Shown one piece after another: positions 8,557 to 18,241 of a stretch of 64,000 bases of DNA. Made by a program: the position numbers and the translations under genes. How positions within the stretch are numbered: the stretch's first letter is position 1; every line of letters begins with the position of its first letter. Under the pieces are notes generated by a model that saw only the letters and a list, made by a program, of their open reading frames with translations, had not been told where the DNA came from and ran no database searches. The stretch lies in the NCBI RefSeq assembly GCF_003143975.1, contig NZ_QFVR01000012.1, positions 1-64,000 of the forward strand, in the 5' to 3' direction. The DNA is from Kurthia sibirica. Its GTDB lineage: Bacteria; Bacillota; Bacilli; Bacillales_A; Planococcaceae.

Positions 8557-9626
8557 TTTGTCGCCGCTTGCCTAATTTCTATGCGACGTTCATAAATATT
8601 TTTCACAATCACTTTTACAACTGCATAGAATGGTACTCCTAGCAAGATACCAAGGAACCCAGCTATATTACCACCCGCTAAAATAATTGTAATCACTGTC
8701 AGTGGATGAATATCTAATGTTTTACCCATCACATTTGGTGTGATGAAATTACTATCTGTTTGTTGCGCAACTAATGTGACTACACAGACCCAAAAAGCCT
8801 GTATTGGATCATTTAATAAACCGATGATTAGAGCTGGAATGAAGGCAATCCATGGACCGATAAACGGAATAATATTCATAAAGAATGCAAAAATCACGAG
8901 GAGGAGTGCAAACTCTAATCCGATGATAAGGTAACCGATGTACATAATTGTTGCCAAAATTAAACTGATCAGCATCTGACCTTGAATATAGTTTTTTAAC
9001 ACATCATTTACTTCTTTTAAAGTTTTAGCTACCCATTCTTTACGTTGACCACTAAATAAGCCATAAATACGAGGAGCAAATTTCTCATGATCTTTTAACA
9101 TATAGATAAAGAAAAATGGTATTAATATTAAAACGAATGCCCATGATACAATGGTCGCAATAACATCTACAAGGAATTTACTTGTCAGTATGGCATAATC
9201 TTTAATCGAATTGATCGCCGTTTCAATTGCATCTTGAACCTGGGATGGTAAGTTTTCACGTTGTTCAATAATATATCTTGTTCCTTTTGATAATTCATTC
9301 ATTAAAGAGGGTAAAGCTTGAATAAAATTATTTAACTGTGTGGATATCATTGGCCAAATAAAAGACACAAATCCTGCTACAATACCAATTAGTAACACTA
9401 AAATTGTTAATATACTTGCCCAACGAGGAAATTTTCGTTTTTCTAAAAATTTTTGTAAGGGTTCTGTTATATAAAACAAGACACCGCCAATTAATAGGGG
9501 GGTGAATATCGCACTTAGTAAAACGACTATTGGATAGAATATATGTTTAATTTCCAAAAAGTATTTAATGATTAATAAGAGCAAGAGTATACCTACTGCA
9601 GATTGGAACCATACCTTTTTCGTCAA
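8547..9626 (-). CDS. AI-2E family transporter (YueF/PerM-like)
   Basis: A polytopic membrane protein of about 359 aa of the AI-2E (PF01594) family: an N-terminal helical hairpin, a central soluble region near residues 80-150, and C-terminal helices carrying the conserved IPFIGPWIA segment near 245. Members include autoinducer-2 exporter TqsA and sodium/proton antiporters, so the substrate cannot be told. The most plausible start is the TTG at 9626, nine bases after AGGAAG; a GTG at 9632 is an alternative. The gene is followed by a hairpin and then an unrelated gene. Confidence 0.9.
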   Translation of the reverse strand: MTKKVWFQSAVGILLLLLIIKYFLEIKHIFYPIVVLLSAIFTPLLIGGVLFYITEPLQKFLEKRKFPRWASILTILVLLIGIVAGFVSFIWPMISTQLNNFIQALPSLMNELSKGTRYIIEQRENLPSQVQDAIETAINSIKDYAILTSKFLVDVIATIVSWAFVLILIPFFFIYMLKDHEKFAPRIYGLFSGQRKEWVAKTLKEVNDVLKNYIQGQMLISLILATIMYIGYLIIGLEFALLLVIFAFFMNIIPFIGPWIAFIPALIIGLLNDPIQAFWVCVVTLVAQQTDSNFITPNVMGKTLDIHPLTVITIILAGGNIAGFLGILLGVPFYAVVKVIVKNIYERRIEIRQAATKEI

Positions 9627-9725
9627 GAACACTCACTTCCTTTCTTTTCATATATAAAAGTATACGACATCGGCTTTCAATAAGAAAATATGAACTGGGC
9701 TTCTGATTCTTATTTCCAAAAAAAA

Positions 9726-9924
9726 AAGCCTGAGACAAACGTATTTTCAACAGAGAAAATCCCATATGATTTTTCGAAATCATATGGGATTATTCATTTC
9801 AATCCATTTTCGCTGCGAAAAATGCTTTCCGCGGACATGGCTTCAAACGCCTCGTCACTGCGCGTTTAATTGATTTGATTATTCGTATGGGAGACAGGCT
9901 ATTTTTGTTCTGTCCCAGGCTCTT
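9726..9924 (-). repeat. Intergenic repeat, copy B
   Basis: Same family as 453-704 but inverted relative to it, running from AGCCTGAGACA to CCAGGCTCTT, with the central hairpin 'aatcccatatgat / atcatatgggatt' near 9760-9790. It has lost part of the GC-rich middle. It ends five bases from the stop codon of the M3 peptidase gene. Confidence 0.85.
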
Positions 9925-9929
9925 CTGTT

Positions 9930-11627
9930 TTATAATTGATCGTCTTCAACCGAATCTAAGTACTCACGAATGGATACGATTACTTCATCTAAGCAACCTT
10001 CCTCAAATGGTGAGATTAAATGGGCTTCTGATACTAATTTTGTAAATGACATGGAACCGCCTAGTGAACAAAGGTGGACGTAATCTTTCCAAGCAGCTTC
10101 ATGATTTTCTCTTGAACGCTTCCAAAATTGGAACGCACAAACCTGCGCTAATGTATAGTCAATATAATAGAATGGACTCGCATAAATATGCGCCTGACGT
10201 TGCCAAAAACCACCCGCTTCCAAATATTCATGACCATCATAATCACGGTGTGGCAAATATTTTTCTTCGATTGATTTCCATGCTGCTTTACGCTCTGCTG
10301 GAGTAAAATTTGGGTTTTCATAGACAATATGTTGGAATTCATCAACAGCCACGCCATATGGTAAAAATAATAGACCACTTTCTAAATGTGAGAATTTATA
10401 TTTTTCAGTATCTTCTTTGAAAAATAATTCCATCCAAGGCCATGTGAAAAACTCCATACTCATTGAATGAATTTCTGCAGACTCATATGTTGGCCATAAA
10501 TATTCTGGGATTCCTAAATTACGGCTAGAATATACTTGGAATGCGTGCCCTGCTTCATGCGTTAAAACATCGATATCACCTGATGTGCCATTGAAGTTCG
10601 AAAAGATGAACGGTGAGTTATAATCTTCAATAAACGTACAGTACCCGCCACCCTCTTTGCCTTTTTTCGCGACCAAGTCCATCAAATTACGGTCTTGCAT
10701 GAATTGGAAAAATTCATTTGTTTGAGGTGACAATTCTTTATACATTTGCGCGCCTTGAGCCACAATCCACTCGGCATCTCCTTTTGGTACAGGATTGCCC
10801 GTAGCATATGTGAAGCCTTCATCATAAAACTTCAACTTGTCAACACCGATGCGCTTCGCTTGGCGTTGACGTAATTCATTGGCATATGGTACGACATACT
10901 TTTTAATTTGATCGCGATAACCTTTCACCATTTCCGCATTATAATCTACACGGTTCATATGGATATACCCTAGCTCCACATAATTTTTATAGCCCATTGT
11001 CACAGCAATTTCATGACGAATTTTTACAAGTTCATCATATATGCGGTCAAATTCATCTTCATGTTCTGCAAAGAAATTTGAACGTGCTTCAGTTGCTTCT
11101 TTACGTATCGCACGATCCTTAGACTCCGTGAATGGCCCTAATTGTGCCAAAGTATATACGTCACCTCGGAAATTAATTTCTGCTGATGCTACTAATTTCG
11201 AATACTCAGATGATCGTTTATTTTCTTTTTGTAACAATTCAATTGTGTCAGAAGAAAAACCTTTCACTTGATATTCAGCAAGACTGAACAATTGACTACC
11301 ATACTTTTCTTCATGTGCTTGACGGAATACAGAAGCATTTAATACTTTATAATATTCTGTTACTAGTTCTTGCATAATCGGACCTTGTTCATCTAAAAAG
11401 TCACGTTCTTCTTGGTAATATGTATCATTCGTATCAACTGATGCGCGTATATAAACTAAATTCTCCATCGTAGAATAACGATTACGAATAGCATTAATAT
11501 CATCGATGCATTCACTTTGTTGTTCTACTGTGTCCGCAGTAGTGAATTTTTCAAGCAGGGCATTCATATCTTCCTTTATTTCTGCAATATCTGGTCTTGA
11601 ATATTGATATTCTTCAAAAGTTATCAT
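9930..11627 (-). CDS. M3 family oligoendopeptidase
   Basis: A cytosolic zinc metallopeptidase of the thimet oligopeptidase/PepF superfamily, 565 aa, expected to cleave short peptides. The zinc motif HEAGH is near residue 355 and the third ligand glutamate lies in ESAEIHS about 25 residues later, as in the M3 family. The length fits the shorter 'oligoendopeptidase, M3 family' clade rather than the roughly 600-aa PepF. Start ATG 11627 follows TGAGGG. Its 3' end abuts intergenic repeat B, which probably terminates transcription. Divergent from the SEC-C gene across a 190-bp promoter region. Confidence 0.93.
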   Translation of the reverse strand: MITFEEYQYSRPDIAEIKEDMNALLEKFTTADTVEQQSECIDDINAIRNRYSTMENLVYIRASVDTNDTYYQEERDFLDEQGPIMQELVTEYYKVLNASVFRQAHEEKYGSQLFSLAEYQVKGFSSDTIELLQKENKRSSEYSKLVASAEINFRGDVYTLAQLGPFTESKDRAIRKEATEARSNFFAEHEDEFDRIYDELVKIRHEIAVTMGYKNYVELGYIHMNRVDYNAEMVKGYRDQIKKYVVPYANELRQRQAKRIGVDKLKFYDEGFTYATGNPVPKGDAEWIVAQGAQMYKELSPQTNEFFQFMQDRNLMDLVAKKGKEGGGYCTFIEDYNSPFIFSNFNGTSGDIDVLTHEAGHAFQVYSSRNLGIPEYLWPTYESAEIHSMSMEFFTWPWMELFFKEDTEKYKFSHLESGLLFLPYGVAVDEFQHIVYENPNFTPAERKAAWKSIEEKYLPHRDYDGHEYLEAGGFWQRQAHIYASPFYYIDYTLAQVCAFQFWKRSRENHEAAWKDYVHLCSLGGSMSFTKLVSEAHLISPFEEGCLDEVIVSIREYLDSVEDDQL

Positions 11628-11820
11628 ATATTTTCCCTCAATTCTAATTTTTCGAAATTCGAAATAGTTTTCTTTATTATTGAATATTTCGATAAAAATT
11701 GCAATTATCTATACTAATATTATGCCTAAATATGAAAAACCGAACGTCAGAGCTTATAATTTGTCGCGTTTTATGCTAATCTATTTTTATGTCTAATTTT
11801 TTAAGCGAGGTGCAATACAA

Positions 11821-12849
11821 ATGATAGGTCGTAATGATCCATGTCCGTGCGGTAGTGGCAAAAAGTACAAAAAATGCCATGGTAACACTGCTAACACCGA
11901 CATTATCCAACTAGTAAATGCTGAATTAAATCGTATTGAGCGTAAATTCATCCAAGAAGTAAACCCAGCAGCAAATTACAAATTAACTCAAAGTTATCAA
12001 CAATTGCGCACAGAATTATCGTCAGTGTTCCCTGACTTTTTAATAAATGCAATTAATATTGAGGCAAATGTTTATATTGCTGAACCAGAACACTGGCATA
12101 CTTTTATCACTGAACAAAGTGAAACGACAATGCGTCAACAGGTGCAGGATATTATTTCTCACTGGGCAAACCCACGCTACTTACTTGCACATGTTGAAAG
12201 TACTGATGACACATCGATTACATTAAAAGATGAAGTGTCGGGTGAACTATTCACAATCCATAACACCGAAGGTTCTGTACCTGGTGAATGGTTATTCGGT
12301 ATCGCGATGCCCGATTCACGTTTAGGCGATCACGGCATGATTGTGAAGAGTTCTTCACTATTCATCCCTAAAGCTGATGTAAAAGTGAAAGATGCATTAC
12401 TTGCTAAGTTACAAGCTGGTGTAACAGATACATTTGAACTTTACAAAGAGTTTTCTTTAGCGAATCATGATTCAGCAATCGTTGTGGAAGATGCTCCAAC
12501 AGTTGAAGTAGCGTCAACTACTGATGAACAAATCGTAGCCGTTGCTATGCAAGATGAAGCATCTACTTTTGAAGATTTAGTAATCGAACTTACGGCTAAA
12601 TATATCAAAGAATATAATTTAGAAGCATCTACTTTCACGACAAAACTTGCTGCATTCCTAGCGGAAGAAACAGTGAAAGCCAAAAAACCTGAAACTGTAG
12701 CTGCCAGTGCGATCCTTGCGGGTCAAGCAACTGCAACTATTCCTGAAGGTGGCTTATCTAAAGTAAAAGATGTGGCTGAATACTATGAAGTATCATCATC
12801 TACTTTAGCTAAATACCGTAAACAAATTACCGAATATCTAGAAAAATAA
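11821..12849 (+). CDS. SEC-C zinc-motif protein with C-terminal HTH-like tail (paralog 1)
   Basis: A 342-aa protein opening with the SEC-C zinc-binding motif ([13 protein letters not shown], residues 8-20), the same kind of module found at the end of SecA. The middle is unrelated to SecA, and the last 40 residues ([19 protein letters not shown]) read like a helix-turn-helix. A paralog with the same three-part layout lies at 20250-21224. Start follows GAGGTG. It is monocistronic with a terminator behind it. Function unknown; SEC-C modules commonly bind ribosomes or SecB-like partners. Confidence 0.85.
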   Translation: MIGRNDPCPCGSGKKYKKCHGNTANTDIIQLVNAELNRIERKFIQEVNPAANYKLTQSYQQLRTELSSVFPDFLINAINIEANVYIAEPEHWHTFITEQSETTMRQQVQDIISHWANPRYLLAHVESTDDTSITLKDEVSGELFTIHNTEGSVPGEWLFGIAMPDSRLGDHGMIVKSSSLFIPKADVKVKDALLAKLQAGVTDTFELYKEFSLANHDSAIVVEDAPTVEVASTTDEQIVAVAMQDEASTFEDLVIELTAKYIKEYNLEASTFTTKLAAFLAEETVKAKKPETVAASAILAGQATATIPEGGLSKVKDVAEYYEVSSSTLAKYRKQITEYLEK

Positions 12850-12862
12850 GCCGCAGCACCCT

Positions 12863-12917
12863 AAAAAGACAGATGCCTTGATGATAGATTATTCATCGAT
12901 TGGCCCTGTCTTTTTTT
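12863..12917. terminator. Terminator between convergent genes
   Basis: AAAAGACAG and CTGTCTTTTTTT form the base of a longer imperfect hairpin. It lies 13 bases after the SEC-C gene stop and directly at the 3' end of the convergent DUF218 gene. Confidence 0.8.
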
Positions 12918-12918
12918 G

Positions 12919-13494
12919 TCATTTCCACAATGTGATTTTTTGGGCGATAAGCCCTAAGCGTTCACGTACTCCTGCTTTAAAGGCAATTGTTGTTGGTGTT
13001 TTTGCAGAAACAACATCTGCATCCATACCAAAATAATTTGCGATCATTTTGCCTCTCGCTAAATGAAAGTCATTAGAAATAATCGTTGTTTTTTGTTGAG
13101 GTTCCAACATTTTCGCCATAGAAAATTTTATATTTTCATAGGTCGATGTAGATTGATCCTCCAGTATTAAACGCTGTTCATCCATCCCTCTAGCCAGCAA
13201 ATAATTGCGCATTGCTACCGCTTCGCTTTCATTTTCATCGGCACCTTGTCCTCCAGATAAAATGAGTTGCACTTGTGGATATTTTTTTGCGTAATTATAG
13301 GCTGCATCCAAACGATTTTTTAAGGCTTGTGATGGTACGCCATTTGCTTTAATTTTTGCACCTAATACGATAGCGTATTTTGCGCTACCATCCGCTACCG
13401 GCTTTTGGCCTCTATCAATTAGATACCCCATACCAAACCAAAAACCACCAAAAATAATCATGAGTACTAGTATCATTTTTATTAACCACCTCAT
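12919..13494 (-). CDS. YdcF/SanA-like DUF218 membrane-anchored protein
   Basis: A 191-aa protein with one N-terminal membrane helix (residues 4-24) and an extracytoplasmic DUF218 domain. Conserved family elements are visible: AIVLGAKI near 42, LILSGGQGADENESEA near 77, and the DQSTSTYENI stretch near 112. Relatives (SanA, ElyC, YdcF) are linked to envelope integrity, but the reaction is unknown. The ATG at 13494 follows a perfect AAGGAGG, which is itself buried in a 12-bp hairpin (13505-13537), so translation may be controlled by RNA structure. Confidence 0.88.
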   Translation of the reverse strand: MRWLIKMILVLMIIFGGFWFGMGYLIDRGQKPVADGSAKYAIVLGAKIKANGVPSQALKNRLDAAYNYAKKYPQVQLILSGGQGADENESEAVAMRNYLLARGMDEQRLILEDQSTSTYENIKFSMAKMLEPQQKTTIISNDFHLARGKMIANYFGMDADVVSAKTPTTIAFKAGVRERLGLIAQKITLWK

Positions 13495-13504
13495 ATATAT
13501 GAAC

Positions 13505-13537
13505 CTCCTTATCGTTACTAACTAGAACGATAAGGAG
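13505..13537 (-). promoter_or_regulatory. Hairpin occluding the ribosome binding site of the DUF218 gene
   Basis: In the leftward mRNA, CTCCTTATCGTT (13526-13537 complement) pairs perfectly over 12 bp with AACGATAAGGAG (13505-13516 complement) around a nine-base loop. The 3' arm contains the AAGGAG of the downstream gene's Shine-Dalgarno sequence. There is no T run, so this is not a terminator. The structure is seen directly; a regulatory role is inferred. Confidence 0.6.
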
Positions 13538-13576
13538 ATGTTTACGTTCCATTAATCCGCTTTATTATAGTGTTAT

Positions 13577-13619
13577 AAAAAAGGCGTACAATACGAAATC
13601 ACTTCGCCTGTACGCCTTT
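13577..13619 (-). terminator. Terminator of the YebC family gene
   Basis: Leftward AGGCGTACA and TGTACGCCT arms (9 bp, perfect) around an 18-base loop, followed by six T. It is 14 bases beyond the stop at 13633. Confidence 0.85.
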
Positions 13620-13632
13620 GATTTGTTGACAA

Positions 13633-14349
13633 TTAAGCCAATTCTACATTGTGATATACTTGCTGAACATCTTCTAGTTCCTCAAGTGCATCAATCATTT
13701 TTTCGAATTGCTCTTGAGATTCTGTATCTAAAGGTAACTCATTTTGAGCAAGCATAGCAATTTCTGCTACTGTAAATTCTTCAATTCCTTCTGCTTTTAA
13801 TGCTTCTTGAACTGCTGAAAATTCAGTTGGCTCTGCATAAATCATCGTCGTTTCTTCTTCCTCGAAAACATCACGAACATCTACATCAGCCATAATTAGT
13901 AACTCTAAGACATCCTCAGCTGATTTTCCTTCGATACCAAAAACTGCAGTACGATCGAACATATAGGCTACCGATCCACTTACGCCCATATTCCCACCAT
14001 TTTTCCCGAATGCAGAACGAACCTCTGCAGCTGTACGGTTTACATTATTTGTTAGAGCATCTACAATCACCATAGAACCATTTGGACCAAAGCCTTCATA
14101 GCGTAACTCTTCAAATACTTCATCCGTATTACCTTTTGCTTTTTCTATTGCACGATCTACGATGTGTTTTGGAACACTATATGTTTTAGCACGCTCTAAT
14201 ACGATTTTAAGTGCACCATTTGATTCCGGACTAGGATCGCCAGATTTTGCCGCTACATAAATTTCGCGACCAAATTTTGCGTTGATACGACTTGCTGCTG
14301 AATCTTTTGAAGCTTTTTTCTCTTTAATATTATTCCACTTACGTCCCAT
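13633..14349 (-). CDS. YebC/TACO1 family protein (YebC2/YeeI-like)
   Basis: A 238-aa cytosolic protein beginning [16 protein letters not shown], which marks the YebC2-type branch (B. subtilis YeeI, E. coli YeeN) rather than the classic YebC. Family features include RYEGFGPNG near residue 85 and an acidic C-terminus. Long annotated as a transcription regulator, this family has more recently been linked to relief of ribosome stalling, notably at proline runs; which role applies here cannot be told. Start at 14349 follows AGAGAGTG. Monocistronic with its own terminator. Confidence 0.93.
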   Translation of the reverse strand: MGRKWNNIKEKKASKDSAASRINAKFGREIYVAAKSGDPSPESNGALKIVLERAKTYSVPKHIVDRAIEKAKGNTDEVFEELRYEGFGPNGSMVIVDALTNNVNRTAAEVRSAFGKNGGNMGVSGSVAYMFDRTAVFGIEGKSAEDVLELLIMADVDVRDVFEEEETTMIYAEPTEFSAVQEALKAEGIEEFTVAEIAMLAQNELPLDTESQEQFEKMIDALEELEDVQQVYHNVELA

Positions 14350-14495
14350 GTGAGTTCACTCTCTTTCGATATTAGGTCACTTAGTATAAATCAGTGTTCA
14401 AATCACAGTAATTCAACCAGTTTATTGCCTAATTATTTACTGTCACATTATACACCAAAAAGTGATAAAAACCTATATTCCGAATTGAAAATGAA

Positions 14496-15347
14496 TTATA
14501 GGTTACTTGCTTTGAATGTATCGCCATGTTGAATATCGCCGTATTCATATCCCTTTTCAAGCCAGGTCATTCGTTGCTTAGATGTACCATGTGTAAAAGA
14601 ATCTGGTACAGCATATCCTTGTGCCTTTTTCTGTAAAGTATCATCGCCGATTGCTTGAGCGGCTGTGAGTGCTTCTTGGAAATCACCACGATCTAAATAA
14701 CCCTCTCCTTGAACATGTTTTGCAAATACTCCCGCATAGTAATCCGCCTGTAATTCTAAACGTACTGATAGATCATTATACGCTTTTTGTGAAATTTTAT
14801 TACGTTGATTATTTACTTTTTGTGATGTTCCGAGCAATGTTTGCACATGATGCCCTACTTCATGTGCTACCACATATGCCATAGCAAAATCACCTGGTGC
14901 CTTATACTGCGTGCGCAATTCATCATAAAAACTTAGATCTATATACAATTTTTGATCGCCTGGGCAGTAGAATGGACCTACAGCTGCTGTTGCGTTACCA
15001 CAGGCCGAAGAAACTGAGTTAGTATATAAAACCAATGTTGGATTTTTATACTCAAGATTATTTTCTGTAAAAACAGATGCCCAAACATCTTCAGTATCTG
15101 CCAAAATCACTTGGACAAAATCTGCAATTTCTTCTTCTTCAGCTGTTGGTTTATAATTGGAAGCTGTTTCTGTTTTTACTTGTGTCGGGTCTGTTCCTCC
15201 TAAAATATCACTCGGATTACCACCCAGAAGGGTATAAATAATAACGATTATAATACCGATGCCTCCAAGTCCTCCACCAATTACTGCTGGACTTTTACCG
15301 CGACGATCTTCGACATTTTCACTCTTTCTTCGCCCTTTCCACTCCAT
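14496..15347 (-). CDS. YpfJ family neutral zinc metallopeptidase
   Basis: A 283-aa protein of the PF04228 family. It has a charged N-terminus, a glycine-rich membrane helix at about residues 20-42, then an extracytoplasmic peptidase domain with the zinc motif HEVGHHVQ near residue 161. Two cysteines (in SSACGNA and FYCPGDQ) flank a conserved region and may form a disulfide. Start follows AGGAGG. Neighbouring signal peptidase I lies upstream in the leftward direction but is separated by a terminator, so they are not an operon. Substrate unknown. Confidence 0.92.
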   Translation of the reverse strand: MEWKGRRKSENVEDRRGKSPAVIGGGLGGIGIIIVIIYTLLGGNPSDILGGTDPTQVKTETASNYKPTAEEEEIADFVQVILADTEDVWASVFTENNLEYKNPTLVLYTNSVSSACGNATAAVGPFYCPGDQKLYIDLSFYDELRTQYKAPGDFAMAYVVAHEVGHHVQTLLGTSQKVNNQRNKISQKAYNDLSVRLELQADYYAGVFAKHVQGEGYLDRGDFQEALTAAQAIGDDTLQKKAQGYAVPDSFTHGTSKQRMTWLEKGYEYGDIQHGDTFKASNL

Positions 15348-15404
15348 AGAACGTCCTCCTTATTTTTTTACTGTATACCCCTTCCAAATCATATATATTC
15401 ATAT

Positions 15405-15434
15405 AAAAAAACAGAATCCAATGAGTGGATTCCG
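15405..15434 (-). terminator. Terminator of the signal peptidase gene
   Basis: CGGAATCCA and TGGATTCTG arms around a five-base loop, followed by seven T on the leftward strand, 14 bases past the stop. Confidence 0.88.
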
Positions 15435-15447
15435 TTCATGCTAGCTA

Positions 15448-16002
15448 TTATTTACTCGTCCAAGGCCAAAATTTAAAGACGACGACACCGTCAACTGAAT
15501 CTTTACTAATAAAGCCATATTCACGACTGTCTGCACTATTTTGACGATTGTCTCCAAGAACAAAGTATTGGCCATCTGGCACAACTTTTTCTCCCGTAAT
15601 ATCTTGCATGGTGAAATCTTCTGTGAAGTTTACACCATCCGCTTTATATTCTTTTACGTGGTCAGCTTCATAGGTTTCCTCATATTTTTTATCATTAACA
15701 TACAGCGTATCATCAACCATTTTCACCGTATCTCCCGGCATACCAATCACGCGTTTGATATAATGATCTTCAACATCTGGTGCTAAAAATACGATGACAT
15801 CAAAGCGTTCGACCTTACTTATTTTACTAATAATGACACGATCATTATTGTGATACGTATTCTCCATCGATTCACCTTTTACGGTTACTGGCGCAAATAA
15901 AAATTGTCTACATAAAAATGCAATTGCTACTGCAATAATGATTGGCCATACCCAAGACATCAGTTCTTTACCTTTTGAAGGCTTTTTTTCCGTATGTTCC
16001 AT
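15448..16002 (-). CDS. sipS: Signal peptidase I
   Basis: Membrane-bound serine protease that removes signal peptides from exported proteins. The 184-aa protein has one N-terminal membrane helix (about 15-35), the catalytic serine in KGESMENTY (Ser45) and the general-base lysine in IKRVIGMPGD (Lys83), plus the conserved GDNRQNSADSR box near 150; this is the short Gram-positive SipS-type layout. I choose the ATG at 16002, seven bases after AAAGGTGAT, over the GTG/ATG at 16014/16011. The symbol is by analogy, as Bacillales often carry several sip genes. Confidence 0.93.
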   Translation of the reverse strand: MEHTEKKPSKGKELMSWVWPIIIAVAIAFLCRQFLFAPVTVKGESMENTYHNNDRVIISKISKVERFDVIVFLAPDVEDHYIKRVIGMPGDTVKMVDDTLYVNDKKYEETYEADHVKEYKADGVNFTEDFTMQDITGEKVVPDGQYFVLGDNRQNSADSREYGFISKDSVDGVVVFKFWPWTSK

Positions 16003-16090
16003 GTTATTCATCACCTTTTACTTAAGTTATATTTCTAGTCAATTATGACATTTCTACTATTCCATAATCAATCTATACCCTAGTTTCGCA

Positions 16091-16133
16091 AAAAAAAGAC
16101 TATCGCAAACACTTTTTTTGTGTAGGATAGCCT
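16091..16133 (-). terminator. Terminator of the XRE regulator gene
   Basis: GGCTATCCTACAC pairs imperfectly with GTGTTTGCGATAGTC around an A-rich loop, followed on the leftward strand by eight T. Confidence 0.75.
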
Positions 16134-16173
16134 TTTATTTTGCCGTAATCTAATTGATGTCTGCATTATGTAG

Positions 16174-16446
16174 TTAATGTAGCTCTTGTAAATGATTCTC
16201 AGTAATACCTAGCACTTCATAAACCTTTTGCAATGTAGTTTCACGAACCTTCGTATCCCCACGTTCGATTCGACTAACTGTTTTCTGTGTTACGTTTGCA
16301 CGCTCTGCAAGCTGTGATTGCGTAAGACCAACTGTCATTCTCTGTTTAAAAATAATTTGACTACGTTTTTCAGCCATTAATTCTAAAGCAGATTTTTCTA
16401 CTACTGCAATATTTTGTTCCTGACCGTATGAATCTACTGATACCAT
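16174..16446 (-). CDS. XRE family helix-turn-helix regulator
   Basis: A 90-aa DNA-binding protein. Residues 35-88 form a complete HTH_3 domain: RMTVGLTQSQLAERANVTQK followed by TVSRIERGDTKV, with the recognition helix starting at TQKTVSR. The first 30 residues are a short extension without a known domain. Start follows AGGGGTG. It stands alone with its own terminator, between signal peptidase and PlsC genes, so its targets cannot be inferred from position. Confidence 0.88.
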   Translation of the reverse strand: MVSVDSYGQEQNIAVVEKSALELMAEKRSQIIFKQRMTVGLTQSQLAERANVTQKTVSRIERGDTKVRETTLQKVYEVLGITENHLQELH

Positions 16447-16548
16447 TTTACGACACCCCTATAATATAGTTTTTTGCGATTCTTATTCCCATCCAACTTT
16501 ACAATCTCGACTACATATTGCGAACTCCCCTGAATTCGAATATCTAAA

Positions 16549-17148
16549 CTATTCTAGGTCTATCTTTTTTTGTAATTCTTGTTGAAGGTTGACGAGTTGA
16601 TCCTCGAGCTGTTTCGTGAACTCTTCTCGTCCTTCTTTGCCTTTGGCTGTCACATAAATCGGTGTACCGTAAATAATGTATCCCTTTGTCTTTTTAAATA
16701 CATCTTTTGGGTTGTTTGGGCCAATATATGCAGCAGGAATAATAGGCGCTTTTGATAGCTGAGCAATAGTAATCGCTCCTTGCTTCAAAGAAGTACCTTC
16801 TGCGTTACGTGTACCGCTCGGGAAAATACCAACAACTTTTTTCTCTTTAATCAGCTGTCTTGGTACCTTAATAACACTCGGTCCCGGATTTTCACGATCC
16901 ACGGGAAATGCATTCATCTTTGTGATAAACCATCCTAACGCTTTGCGATCATACAGTTGTTTCTTTGCCATGAAATGGATTGGCTTTGGGTAAAGCGATA
17001 TCCCTAAGTTCAACATATCAATCCAGCCAGTATGTGTACAGGCGATAATATAGCCCTCATCCTTTGGTAGATTATCCTTATCATATACTTTGACTTTATT
17101 GAATAAACCTAAAAATATTTTCACTAAATAAGCGACGATTCGATACAA
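16549..17148 (-). CDS. plsC: 1-acyl-sn-glycerol-3-phosphate acyltransferase
   Basis: Transfers an acyl chain to lysophosphatidic acid, making phosphatidic acid for membrane lipids. The 199-aa protein has a hydrophobic N-terminus, the catalytic HX4D box in HTGWID near residue 38 and the acceptor-binding FPSGTRN motif near 112. The start is a TTG at 17148, seven bases after GGGAG, with no better ATG in frame. Monocistronic; the 490-bp region upstream is gene-free. Paralogs of PlsC exist in many Bacillales, so this may not be the only one. Confidence 0.9.
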   Translation of the reverse strand: MYRIVAYLVKIFLGLFNKVKVYDKDNLPKDEGYIIACTHTGWIDMLNLGISLYPKPIHFMAKKQLYDRKALGWFITKMNAFPVDRENPGPSVIKVPRQLIKEKKVVGIFPSGTRNAEGTSLKQGAITIAQLSKAPIIPAAYIGPNNPKDVFKKTKGYIIYGTPIYVTAKGKEGREEFTKQLEDQLVNLQQELQKKIDLE

Positions 17149-17593
17149 TTTCTTACTCCCTTACACAATAAACTACAATAGTTGCTTTCACAGAGGCGTA
17201 GTTTTATCATTTATACTCAACGTTTCGAAAAAAATTAACGTTATATTGATTATAAACGATACGACAGTTCATGTCTTTTCATAACTGAATATACTAAATT
17301 AATATCCATATTCTTATTGTAAAAGAAAACTGGAAAAATGTGTAGCCAATGTACAAAAAAAAAATAAAATATTTAGTTTTTTCAAAAAAATTAAACATCA
17401 TATAGAAATAGGTGAAAAAAGCCTTTTACAACAAAGAAAAAAGTAGCATGCCCATTTCATAATTGAATCTTTTAAAAGAATGATTGTACTCCTCAAAAAG
17501 ATGCTTTTATTCCCAATTGTCTAAATGATGGATTGACGATAACTTTATAGCCATAATTCATTTTACGCTCGACTAACTTATGTATTAAAAATA
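17149..17593. other. Gene-free AT-rich region
   Basis: About 450 bases with no credible open frame and no strong hairpin apart from the terminator at its right end (17594-17640). It should contain the plsC promoter, but several weak candidates exist and none stands out. Confidence 0.5.
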
Positions 17594-17640
17594 GGCTAGC
17601 CGTCGATTATTATAGAGAAAACGACGGCTGTTACTATTTT
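17594..17640 (-). terminator. Terminator of the UPF0316 gene
   Basis: AGCCGTCG and CGACGGCT arms (8 bp, perfect) just beyond the stop codon, followed by a T-rich stretch on the leftward strand. Confidence 0.75.
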
Positions 17641-18164
17641 TATTTTCTAGCTGCTTTCATTTGTTTGACTAAAAAGCCACCGTCTAATTTACTTGGCTCA
17701 TATGAAATAATAAATGCTTTTGGCCACATTTCTAAAACGGTTTTACGTAATTTTTTCTCATTTTTACGTTTAGCAATTACGCGCATACAAATTTTCTTAC
17801 CGTCTTTTCCATCCGCTAACCACGATGTAACACCGTAACCTTTAGAGCGAAGTTCATTCACTATGTCCGCATCTTCCAAATTAATAATAATTTCAAAGAG
17901 GACGTAACCAAGAGCGAGCTTTCCTTCGATCAAACTACCAATAAACACACCTAATCCCCAACCTAGACAGTAGGCTGCCATATTCCACGGATTGCTTAAA
18001 TCATCTAATACCATCGTCAAACCGATTAAATAAATGAATACCTCAAACATCGATAGCAAGGATGCTGCACGAGGATATCCTTTTATCACTAGTATTAAAC
18101 GCAAGGTTGTCATGGTCATATATGCTACGTTTATTACAATGATTAGGGCAATCGTTTCGAGCAT
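17640..18164 (-). CDS. UPF0316/DUF2179 family membrane protein (YebE-like)
   Basis: A 174-aa protein with three to four N-terminal membrane helices (residues 1-85) followed by a small cytosolic DUF2179 domain containing the conserved LRSKGYGVTSW and DGKDGKK stretches, a module proposed to sense a ligand in several transporters. B. subtilis YebE has the same size and order. Start set at 18164, eight bases after AGGGGGAGA; the upstream in-frame ATG at 18194 has no site. Function is unknown; a small-molecule-gated membrane role is plausible. Confidence 0.88.
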   Translation of the reverse strand: MLETIALIIVINVAYMTMTTLRLILVIKGYPRAASLLSMFEVFIYLIGLTMVLDDLSNPWNMAAYCLGWGLGVFIGSLIEGKLALGYVLFEIIINLEDADIVNELRSKGYGVTSWLADGKDGKKICMRVIAKRKNEKKLRKTVLEMWPKAFIISYEPSKLDGGFLVKQMKAARK

Positions 18165-18241
18165 ACTAAAGTCTCCCCCTAAAACATAAATCACATATAC
18201 ATATTCCCTATTTGAAAGATTCTAATCAATACTTGGGGTAA

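Noticed and set aside
9565-9783. 72-codon leftward frame
   Set aside because: Starts in repeat B and runs into the AI-2E permease gene in another frame; no ribosome binding site.
16174-16446. Antitoxin of a toxin-antitoxin pair
   Set aside because: The small XRE protein has no adjacent toxin-like partner and has its own terminator.
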